Below are positions 25,001 to 38,900 of a stretch of 64,000 bases of DNA, in pieces; the first letter of the stretch is position 1; each line of letters starts with the position of its first letter. The notes under the pieces were generated by a model. That model saw only the letters and a program-made list of their open reading frames with translations, did not search any database and was not told the DNA's origin. Both the position numbers and the translations under genes were made by a program. Location of the stretch: assembly GCA_958298945.1 (NCBI GenBank), contig OY282608.1, forward strand, positions 19,941,933-20,005,932. The letters are read 5' to 3'. This DNA comes from Atherix ibis (Eukaryota > Arthropoda > Insecta > Diptera > Athericidae).

Positions 25001-25859
25001 CAACAAACAAATAAACCAACAAATCAACAAACCAACAAACCAACATACCAACAAACCAACAAGCCAACAAACCAACAAACCAACAAACCAAAAAACCAAC
25101 AAACGAACAAACCAACAAACCAACAAACCAACAAACCAACAAACCAACAAGCCGACAAACCAAAAAACCAACAAACCAACAAACCAACAAACCAACAAAC
25201 CAACAAACCAACAAACCAACAAACCAACAAACGAACAAACCAACAAACCAGCAAGCCAACAAGCCAACAAACCAACAAACCAACAAACCAACAAACGAAC
25301 AAACAACCAAATCAACAAACAAACAAACCAACAAACCAACAAGCCAAAAAGTCAACAAACCAACAAGCCAACAAGCCAACAAACCAACAAGCCAACAAGC
25401 CAACAAACGAACAAACCAACAAACCAACAAGCCAACAAACCAACATACCAACAAGCCAACCAACAAACAAACCAACAAGCCAACAAACCAATAAACCAAC
25501 TAACCAACAAACGAACAAACCAACAAACCAACAAACCAACAAGCCAACAAACGAACAAACCAACAAACCAATAAACCAACAAGCCAACAAACCAACAAAC
25601 CAACAAGCCAACAAACCAATAAACCAACTAACCAACAAACGAACAAACCAACAAACCAACAAACCAACAAACGAACAAACCAACAAACCAAAAAACCAAC
25701 AAACCAACAAACGAACAAACCAACAAACCAACAAACCAACTAGCCAACAAACCAACAAGCCAACAAACCAACAAGCCAAAAAACGAACAAACGAACAAAC
25801 CAACAAGCCAACAAACCAACAAACCAACAAACCAACAAACGAACAAACCAACAAACCAA

Positions 25860-27110
25860 CAAATCAACAAACCAACAAACCCGCAAACCGACAAACCAAC
25901 AAACCAACAAACGAACAAACCAAAAAACCAACAAACCAACAAGCCAACAAACCAACAAACCAACAAGCCAACAAGCCAACTAACCAACAAACCAACAAAC
26001 CAACAAACCAACAAACCAACAAACCAACAAACCAACAAACCAACAAACCAACAAACCAACAAACCAACAAGCCAACAAACCAACAAACCAACAAGCCAAC
26101 AAGCCAACAAACCAACAAGCCAACAAACGAACAAACCAACAAACCAACAAACCAACTAACCAACAAGCCAACAAACCAACAAATCAACGAAACGAACAAA
26201 CCAACAAACCAACAAATCAACAAACCAACAAACCCGCAAACCGACAAACCAACAAACCAACAAACGAACAAACCAAAAAACCAACAAACCAACAAGCCAA
26301 CAAACCAACAAACCAACAAGCCAACAAGCCAACTAACCAACAAACCAACAAACCAACAAACCAACAAACCAACAAACCAACAAACCAACAAACCAACAAA
26401 CCAACAAGCCAACAAACCAACAAACCAACAAGCCAACAAGCCAACAAACCAACAAGCCAACAAACGAACAAACCAACAAACCAACAAACCAACTAACCAA
26501 CAAGCCAACAAACCAACAAACCAACAAGCCAACAAACCAACAAACCAACAAACGAACAAACAACCAAATCAACAAACAAACAAACCAACAAACCAACAAA
26601 CCAAAAAACCAACAAACCAACAAGCCAACAAACCAACAAGCCAAAAAACGAACAAACGAACAAACCAACAAGCCAACAAACCAACAAACCAACAAACCAA
26701 CAAACGAACAAACCAACAAACCAACAAATCAACAAACCAACAAACCCGCAAACCGACAAACCAACAAACCAACAAACGAACAAACCAAAAAACCAACAAA
26801 CCAACAAGCCAACAAACCAACAAACCAACAAGCCAACAAGCCAACTAACCAACAAACCAACAAACCAACAAACCAACAAACCAACAAACCAACAAACCAA
26901 CAAACCAACAAACCAACAAACCAACAAGCCAACAAACCAACAAACCAACAAGCCAACAAGCCAACAAACCAACAAGCCAACAAACGAACAAACCAACAAA
27001 CCAACAAACCAACTAACCAACAAGCCAACAAACCAACAAATCAACGAAACGAACAAACCAACAAACCAACAAATCAACAAACCAACAAACCCGCAAACCG
27101 ACAAACCAAC
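25860..27110. repeat. About 860-bp higher-order repeat with AACCCGCAAACCGAC
   Basis: The marker CCCGCAAACCG lies near 25,880, 26,233, 26,745 and 27,090. Alternate copies are about 865 and 857 bp apart, with internal spacings of about 350 and 510 bp. A further copy is near 23,385. AATCAACGAAACGAAC occurs near 23,341, 26,188 and 27,040, linking the same copies. Confidence 0.7.
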
Positions 27111-30100
27111 AAACCAACAAACGAACAAACCAAAAAACCAACAAACCAACAAGCCAAAAAAACCAACAAACCAACAAGCCAACAAGCCAACTAACCAACA
27201 AACCAACAAACCAACAAACCAACAAACCAACAAACCAACAAACCAACAAACCAACAAACCAACAAGCCAACAAACCAACAAACCAACAAGCCAACAAGCC
27301 AACAAACCAACAAGCCAACAAACGAACAAACCAACAAACCAACAAACCAACTAACCAACAAGCCAACAAACCAACAAACCAACAAGCCAACAAACCAACA
27401 AACCAACAAACGAACAAACAACCAAATCAACAACCAAACAAACCAACAAACCAACAAACCAAAAAACCAACAAACCAAAAAACCAACAAACCAACAAGCC
27501 AACAAACCAACAAACCAACAAGCCAAGCAGCCAACAAACCAACAAACCAACAAACCAATAAACCAACAAACCAACAAACCAACAAACCAACAAACCAACA
27601 AACCAACAAGCCAAAAAGTCAACAAACCAACAAGCGAACAAGCCAACAAACCAACAAGCCAACAAACGAACAAACCAACAAACCAACAAGCCAACAAACC
27701 AACATACCAACAAGCCAACCAACCAACAAACCAACAAACGAACAAACAAATAAACCAACAAACCAACAAACCAACAAACCAACAAACCAACAAACCAATA
27801 AGCCAACAAACCAACAAGCCACCAAACGAACAAACCATCAAACAAACAAACCAACAAACCAACAAACCAACAAACGAACAAACCAACAAACCAACAAGCC
27901 AACAACCCAACAAACCAACAAACCAACAAACCAACAAACGAACAAACGAACAAACCAACAAACCAACAAACCAACAAACCAAACAAGCCAACAAACCAAC
28001 AAACCAACAAACCAACAAACCAACAAACCAACAAACCAACAAACCAACAAACCAACAAACCAACAAACCAACAAACCAACAAACCAACAAACCAACAAAC
28101 CAACAAACCAACAAACCAACAAACCAACAAACCAACAAACCAACAAACCAATAAACCAACAAACCAAAAAACCAACAAACGAACAAACCAACAAACCAAC
28201 AAACCAACAAACCAACAAGCCAACAAACCAAAAAGCCAACAAACCAACAAACCAACAAACCACCAAACGAACAAACCAACAAACCAACAAACCAACAAGC
28301 CAACAAACCAACAAACCAACAAACCAACAAACCAACAAGCCAACAAGCCAACAAACCAACAAACCAACAAACCAACAAACCAACAAACCAACAAACGAAC
28401 AAACCAACAAACCAACAAGCCAACAAACCAACAAGTTAAACAAACCAACAAACCAACAAACCCACAAACCTACAAAACCAACAAACCAACAAACCAACTA
28501 ACCAACAAAAGAACAAACCAACAAACCAACAAACCAACAAACAAACAAACAAACAAACAAACAAACCAACAAACCAACAAACCAACAAACCAACAAACCA
28601 ACAAACAAACAAACCAACAAACTAACAAACCAACAAACCAACAAACCAACAAACCAACAAACCAACAAACCAACAAACCAACAAACCTACTAGCCAACAA
28701 ACCAACAAGCCAACAAACCAACAAGCCAACAAACGAACAAACCAACAAACCAACAAACCAACAAGGCAACAAACCAACAAACCAATAAACCAACAAACCA
28801 ACAAGCCAAGAAACCAACAAACCAACAAACGACCAAACCAACAAACCAACAAACCAACAAACCAACAAACCAACAAACCAACAAACCAACAAAACGAACA
28901 AAGCAACAAATCAACAAACCAACAAACCCACAAACCGACAAACCAACAAACCAACAAACGAACAAACCAAAAAACCAACAAACCAACAAGCCAACAAACC
29001 AACAAACCAACAAGCCAACAAGCCAACTAACCAACAAACCAACAAACCAACAAACCAACAAACCAACAAACCAACAAGCCAACAAGCCAACAAACCAACA
29101 AGCCAAAAAGCCAACAAACCAACAAGCCAACAAACGAACAAACCAACAAACCAACAAACCAACAAGCCACCAAACCAACAAACCAACAAGCCAACAAACC
29201 AACAAACCAACAAACGAATAAACAAACAAACCAACCAACAAACAAACCAACAAACCAACAAACCAACAAACCAAAAAACCAACAAACCAACAAGCCAACA
29301 AACCAACAAACCAACAAGCCAACAAGCCAACAAACCAACAAACCAACAAACCAACAAACCAACAAACCAACAAGCCAACAAGCCAACAAACCAACAAGCC
29401 AACAACCCAACAAACCAACAAGCCAACAAACGAACAAACCAACAAACCAACAAAACAACAAGCCAACAAACCAACAAACCAACAAACGAATAAATAAACA
29501 AACCAACAAACCAACAAACCAACAAACCAATAAACCAATAAGCCAACAAACCAACAAGCCACCAAACGAACAAACCAACAAACAATCAAGCCAACAAACC
29601 AACAAACCAACAAAGGAACAAACCAACAAACCAACAAACCAAGAAACCAACACACCAACGAACCAACAAGCCAACAAACCAAAAAACCAACAAACCAACA
29701 AACGAAGAAACCAACAAATTAACAAACCAACAAACCAACAAACCAACAAACCAACAAACCAACAAACCAAGCAACCAACAAACCAACAAACCAACAAACC
29801 AATAAACCAACAAACCAACAAACCAACAAACCAACTAGCCAACAAACCAACAAGCCAACAAACCAACAAGCCAACAAATGAAGAAACCAACAAACCAACA
29901 AACCAACAAGTCAACAAACCAACAAACCAACAAACCAACAAACCAACAAGGCAACAAACCAACAAGCCAACAAGCCAACAAACCAACAAGCCAACAAACC
30001 AACAAACCAACAAACCAACAAACCAACAAACCAACAAACCAACAAACCAACAAACCAACAAACCAACAAACCAACAAACCAACAAACCAACAAACCAACA

Positions 30101-30369
30101 AACCAACAAACCAAAAAACGAACAAACCAAAAAACCAACAAACCAACAAGCCAACAAACCAACAAACCAACAAGCCAACAAGCTAACTAACCAACAAACC
30201 AACAAACCAACAAACCAACAAACCAACAATCCAACAAGCCAACAAACTAACAAGCCAACAAGCCAACAAACCAACAAGCCAACAAACGAACAAACCAACA
30301 AACCAACAAACCAACAAACCAACAAGCCAACAAACCAACAAACCAACAAGCCAACAAACCAACAAACCA

Positions 30370-31960
30370 ACAAATGAACAAACAAACAAACCAACAAACC
30401 AGTAAGCCAACAAACGAACAAGCCAACAAAAGAACAAACCAACAAACAAACAAACCAACAAACCAACAAACGAACAAACCAACAAACCAACAAACCCAGA
30501 AACCAACAAACCACCAAACCAACAAGCCAACAAACCAACAAACCAACAAAGCAACAAACCAACAAACCAACAAACCAACAAACCAACAAACCAGTAAGCC
30601 AACAAACGAACAAGCCAACAAAAGAACAAACCAACAAGCAAACAAACCAACAAACCAATAAACCAACAAACGAACATACCAACAAACCAACAAACCAAGA
30701 AACCAACAAACCACCAAACCAACAAGCCAACAAACTAACAAACCAACAAAGCAACAAACCAACAAACCAACAAACCAACAAGCCAACAAGCCAGCAAACC
30801 AACAACCCAACAAGCCAACAAACCAAAAAACCAACAAACCAACAAGCCAACAAACCAACAAACCAACAAGCCAACAAGCTAACTAACCAACAAACAAACA
30901 AACCAACAAACCAACAAACCAACAATCCAACAAGCCAACAAACCAACAAGCCAACAAGCCAACAAACCAACAAGCCAACAAACGAACAAACCAACAAACC
31001 AACAAACCAACAAACCAACAAGCCAACAAAACAACAAACCAACAAGCCAACAAACCAACAAACCAACAAATGAACAAACAAACAAACCAACAAACCAGTA
31101 AGCCAACAAACGAACAAGCCAACAAAAGAACAAACCAACAAACAAACAAACCAACAAACCAACAAACGAACAAACCAACAAACCAACAAACCCAGAAACC
31201 AACAAACCACCAAACCAACAAGCCAACAAACCAACAAACCAACAAAGCAACAAACCAACAAACCAACAAACCAACAAGCCAACAAACGAACAAACCAACA
31301 AACCAACAGACCAACAAACCAACAAACCAACAAACCAGTAAACCAACAAACGAACAAGCCAACAAAAGAACAAACCAACAAGCAAACAAACCAACAAACC
31401 AACAAACAAACAAACGAACATACCAACAAACCAACAAACCAACAAGCCAACAAACCAACAAACCAACAAGCCAACAAGCTAACTAACCAACAAACCAACA
31501 AACCAACAAACCAACAAACCAACAAACCAACAAACCAACAAACCAACAAACCAACAAACGAACAAACCAAAAAACCAACAAACCAACAAGCCAACAAACC
31601 AACAAACCAACAAGCCAACAAGCCAACAAACCAACAAACCAACAAATGAACAAACAAACAAACCAACAAACCAGTAAGCCAACAAACGAACAAGCCAACA
31701 AAAGAACAAACCAACAAACAAACAAACCAACAAACCAACAAACGAACAAACCAACAAACCAACAAACCCAGAAACCAACAAACCACCAAACCAACAAGCC
31801 AACAAACCAACAAACCAACAAAGCAACAAACCAACAAACCAACAAAGCAACAAACCAACAAACCAACAAACCAACAAACCAGTAAGCCAACAAACGAACA
31901 AGCCAACAAAAGAACAAACCAACAAGCAAACAAACCAACAAACCAACAAACCAACAAACG
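30370..31960. repeat. Three tandem higher-order copies, 696 and 576 bp
   Basis: An AATGAACAAACAAAC block followed by AGTAAGCC begins at about 30,372, 31,068 and 31,644, i.e. 87 and 72 units apart. Each copy contains an AACCCAGAAACC variant and an AACAAAAGAAC variant in the same order. Confidence 0.75.
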
Positions 31961-32159
31961 AACATACCAACAAACCAACAAACCAAGAAACTAACAAACC
32001 ACCAAACCAACAAGCCAACAAACTAACAAACCAACAAAGCAACAAACCAACAAACCAACAAACCAACAAGCCAACAAGCCAGCAAACCAACAAGCCAACA
32101 AGCCAACAAACCAACACGCCAACAAACCAACAAACCACCAAACCAACAAGCCAACAAAC

Positions 32160-35100
32160 TAACAAACCAACAAAGCAACAAACCAACAAACCAACAAACC
32201 AACAAGCCAACAAGCCAGCAAACCAACAAGCCAAAAAGCCAACAAACCAACAAGCCAACAAACGAACAAACCAACAAACCACCAAACCAACAAGCCAACA
32301 AACCAACAAACTAACAAACCAACAAAGCAACAAACCCACAAACCAACAAACCAACAAACCAACAAACCAACCAACCAACAAGCCAACAAGCCAACAAAAC
32401 AACAAACCAACAAACCAACAAACCAACAAACCAACAAACCAACAAGCCAAAAACCAACAAACCAACAAGCCAACAAGCCAACAAACCAACAAGCCAACAA
32501 ACGAACAAACCAACAAACCAACAAACCAACAAGCCAACAAACCAACAAACCAACAAGCCAACCAACCAACAAACCAACAAACGAACAAACAAACAAACCA
32601 ACAAACCAACAAACCAACAAACCAATAAGTAAACAAACCAACAAGCCACCAAACGAACAAACCAACAAACAAACAAACCAACAAACCAACAAAACAACAA
32701 ACGAACAAACCAACAAACCAACAAGCCAACAAACCAACAAACCAACAAACCAACAAACCAACAAACGAACAAACGAACAAACCAACAAACCAACAAACCA
32801 ACAAACCAAACAAGCCAACAAACCAACAAACGAACAAACCAACAAACCAACAAACCAACAAACCAACAAACCAACAAACCAACAAACCAACAAACCAACA
32901 AACCAACAAACCAACAAACCAACAAACCAACAAACCAACAAACCAACAAACCAACAAACCAACAAACCAACAAACCAACAAACCAACAAACCAACAAACC
33001 AACAAACCAACAATCCAACAAACCAACAAACCAACAAGCCAACAAACCAACAAACCAACAAACAAATAAACCAACAAACCAACAACCCAAGAAACCAACA
33101 AACCAACAAACCAACAAGCCAACAAACCAATAAACCAACAAACCAAAAAACCAACAAACGAACAAACCAACAAACCAATAAGCCAACAAACCAAAAAACC
33201 AACAAACCAACAAATCCACAAACCAACAAACGAACAAACCAACAAACCAACAAGCCAACAAGCCAACAAACCAACAAACCAATAAACCAACAAACCAACA
33301 AGGCAACAAACCAACAAACCAACAAACCAACAAACCAACAAACCAACAAACGAACAAACCAACAAACCAACAAGCCAACAAGCCAACAAACCTACAAGTT
33401 AAACAAACCAACAAACCAACAAACCTACAAACCTACAAAATCAACAAACCAACAAACCAACTAGCGAACAAACCAACAAGCCAACAAACCAACAAACCAA
33501 CAAGCCAACAAACCAATAAACCAACTAACCAACAAAAGAACAAACCAACAAACCAACAAACCAACAAACAAACAAACCAACAAACCAACAAACCAACAAA
33601 CCAACAAACGAACAAACGAACAAACGAACAAACGAACAAACCAACAAACTAACAAACCAACAAACCAACAAACCAACAAACCAACAAACCAACAAACCAA
33701 CAAAACAACAAACCAACAAACCAACAAACCTACTAGCCAACAAACCAACAAGCCAACAAACCAACAAGCCAACAAACGAACAAACCAACAAACCAACAAA
33801 CCAACAAGGCAACAAACCAACAAACCAATAAACCAACAAACGAACAAGCCAACAAACCAACAAACCAACAAACCAACAAACCAACAAACCAACAAACCAG
33901 CAAACCAACAAGCCAACAAGCCAACAAACCAACAAGCCAACAAACGAACAAACCAACAAACCAACAAACCAACAAACCAACAAGCCAACAAACCAACAAA
34001 CGAACAAACCAACAAACCAATAAACCAAGAAACCAACAAACCACCAAACCAACAAGCCAACAAACCAACAAACCAACAAACCAACAAAGCAACAAACCTA
34101 CAAACCAACAAACCAACAAACCAACAAACCAACAAACCAACCAACCAACAAGCCAACAAAACAACAAACCAACAAACCAACAAACCAACAAACCAACAAA
34201 CCAACAAGCCAAAAAGCCAACAAACCAACAAGCCAACAAGCCAACAAACCAACAAGCCAACAAACGAACAAACCAACAAACCAACAAACCAACAAGCCAA
34301 CAAACCAACAAACCAACAAGCCAACCAACCAACAAACCAACAAACGAACAACCAAACAAACCAACAAACCAACAAACCAACAAACCAACAAACCAATAAG
34401 TCAACAAACCAACAAGCCACCAAACGAACAAACCAACAAACAAACAAACCAACAAACCAACAAAACAACAAACGAACAAACCAACAAACCAACAAGCCAA
34501 CAAACCAACAAACCAACAAACCAACAAACCAACAAACGAACAAACGAACAAACCAACAAACCAACAAACCAACAAACCAAACAAGCCAACAAACCAACAA
34601 ACGAACAAACCAACAAACCAACAAACCAACAAACCCACAAACCAACAAACCAACAAACCAACAAACCAACAAACCAACAAACCAACAAACCAACAAACCA
34701 ACAAACCAACAAACCAACAAACCAACAAACCAACAAGCCAACAAACCAACAAACAAATAAACCAACAAACCAACAACCCAAGAAACCAACAAACCAACAA
34801 ACCAACAAGCCAACAAACCAACAAACCAACAAACCAAAAAACCAACAAACGAACAAACCAACAAACCAACAAACCAATAAGCCAACAAACCAAAAAACCA
34901 ACAAATCAACAAACCAACAAACGAACAAACCAACAAACCAACAAGCCAACAAACCAACAAACCAACAAACCAATAAACCAACAAACCAACAAGGCAACAA
35001 ACCAACAAACCAACAAACCAACAAACCAACAAACCAACAAACGAACAAACCAACAAACCAACAAGCCAACAAGCCAACAAACCTACAAGTTAAACAAACC

Positions 35101-35410
35101 AACAAACCAACAAACCTACAAACCTACAAAATCAACAAACCAACAAACCAACTAGCGAACAAACCAACAAGCCAACAAACCAACAAACCAACAAGCCAAC
35201 AAACCAATAAACCAACTAACCAACAAAAGAACAAACCAACAAACCAACAAACCAACAAACAAACAAACCAACAAACCAACAAACCAACAAACCAACAAAC
35301 GAACAAACGAACAAACCAACAAACTAACAAACCAACAAACCAACAAACCAACAAACCAACAAACCAACAAACCAACAAACCAACAAACCAACAAACCAAC
35401 AAACCAACAA
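32160..35410. repeat. 1,691-1,771-bp duplicated block
   Basis: AAGTTAAACAAACC near 33,397 recurs near 35,088 (1,691 bp), and CCAAACAAGCC at 32,806 recurs at 34,577 (1,771 bp). Neither spacing is a multiple of 8, because the block contains off-length units. The two spacings differ by 80 bp, ten units. Related copies of CCAAACAAGCC lie at 20,777 and 27,979. Confidence 0.75.
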
Positions 35411-35969
35411 ACCAACAAACCTACTAGCCAACGAACCAACAAGCCAACAAACCAACAAGCCAACAAACGAACAAACCAACAAACCAACAAACCAACAAGG
35501 CAACAAACCAACAAACCAAAAAACCAACAAACTAACAAGCCAACAAACCAACAAACCAACAAACCAACAAACCAACAAACCAACAAACCAACAAACCAAC
35601 AAACGAACAAACCAACAAACCAACAAATCAACAAACCAACAAAACGAACAAAGCAACAAATCAACAAAGCAACAAACCAACAAACCAACTAGCCAACAAA
35701 CCAACCAGCCAACAAACCAACAAGCCAACAAATGAACAAACCAACAAACCAACAAGTCAAAAAACCAACAAACCAACAAACCAACAAGGCAACAAACCAA
35801 CAAGCCAACAAGCCAACAAACCAATAAGCCAACAAACCAACAAACCAACAAACCAACAAACGAACAAACCAACAAACCAACAAACCAACAAACCAACAAA
35901 CCAACAAATGAACAAACCAAAAAACCAACAAACCAACAAGCCAACAAACCAACAAACCAACAAGCCAAC

Positions 35970-38900
35970 AAGCTAACTAACCAACAAACCACAAACCAAC
36001 AAACCAACAAACCAACAAACGAACAAGCTTACAAGCCAACAAACCAACAAGCCAACAAGCCAACAAACCAACAAGCCAACCAACGAACAAACCAACAAAC
36101 CAACAAACCAACAAGCCAACAAACCAACAAACCAACAAACCAACAAGCCAACAAGCCAACAAACCAACAAGCCAACAAGCCAACAAACCAACAAGCCAAC
36201 AAACGAACAAACCAACAAACCAACAAACCAACAAACCAACAAGCCAACAAACCAACAAACCAAAAAGCCAACAAACCAACAAACCAACAAACGAACAAAC
36301 AAACAAACCAACAAACAAACAAACCAACAAACCAACAAACCAAAAAACCAACAAACCAACAAGCCAACAAACCAACAAACCAACAAGCCAACAAGCCAAC
36401 AAACCAACAACCCAACAAACCAACAAACCAACAAACAAACAAACCAACAAACCAACAAACCAACAAGCCAACAAGCCAACAAACCAACAAACCAACAAGC
36501 CAACAAACCAACAAGCCAACAAACGAACAAACCAACAAACCACCAAAAAAACAAGCCAACCAAGCAACAAACCAACAAACGAACAAACAAACAAACCAAC
36601 AAACCAACAAGCCAACAAACCAACAAACCAACAAGCCAACAAGCCAACAAACCAACAAACCAACAAACCAACAAGTCAACCAACCAACAAACCAACAAAC
36701 GAACAAACAAACAAACCAACAAACCAACAAACCAACAAACCAACAAACCTACTAGCCAACAAACCAACAAGCCAACAAACCAACAAGCCAACAAACGAAC
36801 AAACCAACAAACCAACAAACCAACAAGGAAACAAACCAACAAACCAATAAACCAACAAACTAACAAGCCAACAAACCAACAAACCAACAAACCAACAAAC
36901 CAACAAACCAACAAACGAACAAACCAACAAACCAACAAATCAACAAACCAACAAAACGAACAAAGCAACAAATCAACAAAGCAACAAATCAACAAACCAA
37001 CTAGCCAACAAACCAACAAGCCAACAAACCAACAAGCCAACAAATGAACAAACCAACAAACCAACAAACCAACAAGTCAAAAAACCAACAAAACAACAAA
37101 CCAACAAACCAACAAGGCAACAAACCAGCAAGCCAACAAGCCAACAAACCAACAAGCCAACAAACCAACAAACCAACAAACCAACAAACCAACAAACCAA
37201 CAAACCAACAAACCAACAAACCAACAAACCAACAAACCAACAAATGAACAAACCAAAAAACCAACAAACCAACAAGCCAACAAACCAACAAACCAACAAG
37301 CCAACAAGCTAACTAACCAACAATACACAAACCAACAAACCAACAAACCAACAAACCAACAAGCTTACAAGCCAACAAACCAACAAGCCAACAAGCCAAC
37401 AAACCAACAAGCCAACCAACGAACAAACCAACAAACCAACAAACCAACAAGCCAACAAACCAACAAACCAACAAACCAACAAGCCAACAAGCCAACAAAC
37501 CAACAAGCCAACAAGCCAACAAGCCAACAAACCAACAAGCCAACAAACGAACAAACCAACAAACCAACAAACCAACAAACCAACAAACCAACAAACCAAC
37601 AAACCAACAAACCAACAAACCAACAAACCAACAAACCAACAAACCAACAAACCAACAAATGAACAAACCAAAAAACCAACAAACCAACAAGCCAACAAAC
37701 CAACAAACCAACAAGCCAACCTGCTAACTAACCAACAAACCACAAACCAACAAACCAACAAACCAACAAACCAACAAGCTTACAAGCCAACAAACCAACA
37801 AGCCAACAAGCCAACAAACCAACAAGACAACCAACGAACAAACCAACAAACCAACAAACCAACAAGCCAACAAACCAATAAACCAACAAACCAACAAGCC
37901 AACAAGCCAACAAACCAACAAGCCAACAAGCCAAAAAAACCAACAAGCCAACAAACGAACAAACCAACAAACCAACAAACCAACAAACCAACAAGCCAAC
38001 AAACCAACAAACCAAAAAGCCAACAAACCAACAAACCAACAAACGAACAAACAAACAAACCAACAAACAAACAAACCAACAAACCAACAAACCAAAAAAC
38101 CAACAAACCAACAAGCCAACAAACCAACAAACCAACAAGCCAACAAGCCAACAAACCAACAACCCAACAAACCAACAAACCAACAAACCAACAAATTAAG
38201 AAGCCAACAAGCCAACAAACCAACAAGCCAACAAGCCAACAAACCAACAAGCCAACAAACGAACAAACCAACAAACCACCAAAACAACAAGCCAACCAAC
38301 CAACAAACCAACAAACGAACAAACAAACAAACCAACAAACCAACAAGCCAACACGCCAACAAACCAACAAGCCAACAAGCCAACAAACCAACAAACCAAA
38401 AAACCAACAAACCAACAAGCCAACAAACCAACAAACCAACAAGCCAACAAGCCAACAAACCAACATCCCAACAAACCAACAAACCAACAAACCAACAAAC
38501 CAACAAATTAACAAGCCAACAAGCCAACAAACCAACAAGCCAACAAGCCAACAAACCAACAAGCCAACAAACGAACAAACCAACAAACCACCAAAACAAC
38601 AAGCCAACCAACCAACAAACCAACAAACGAACAAACAAACAAACCAACAAACCAACAAACCAACAAACCTACTAGCCAACAAACCAACAAGCCAACAAAC
38701 CAACAAGCCAACAAACGAACAAACTAACAAGCCAACAAACCAACAAACCAACAAACCAACAAACCAACAAACCAACAAACCAACAAACCAACAAACCAAC
38801 AAACGAACAAACCAACAAACCAACAAATCAACAAACCAACAAAACGAACAAAGCAACAAATCAACAAAGCAACAAATCAACAAACCAACTAGCCAACAAA

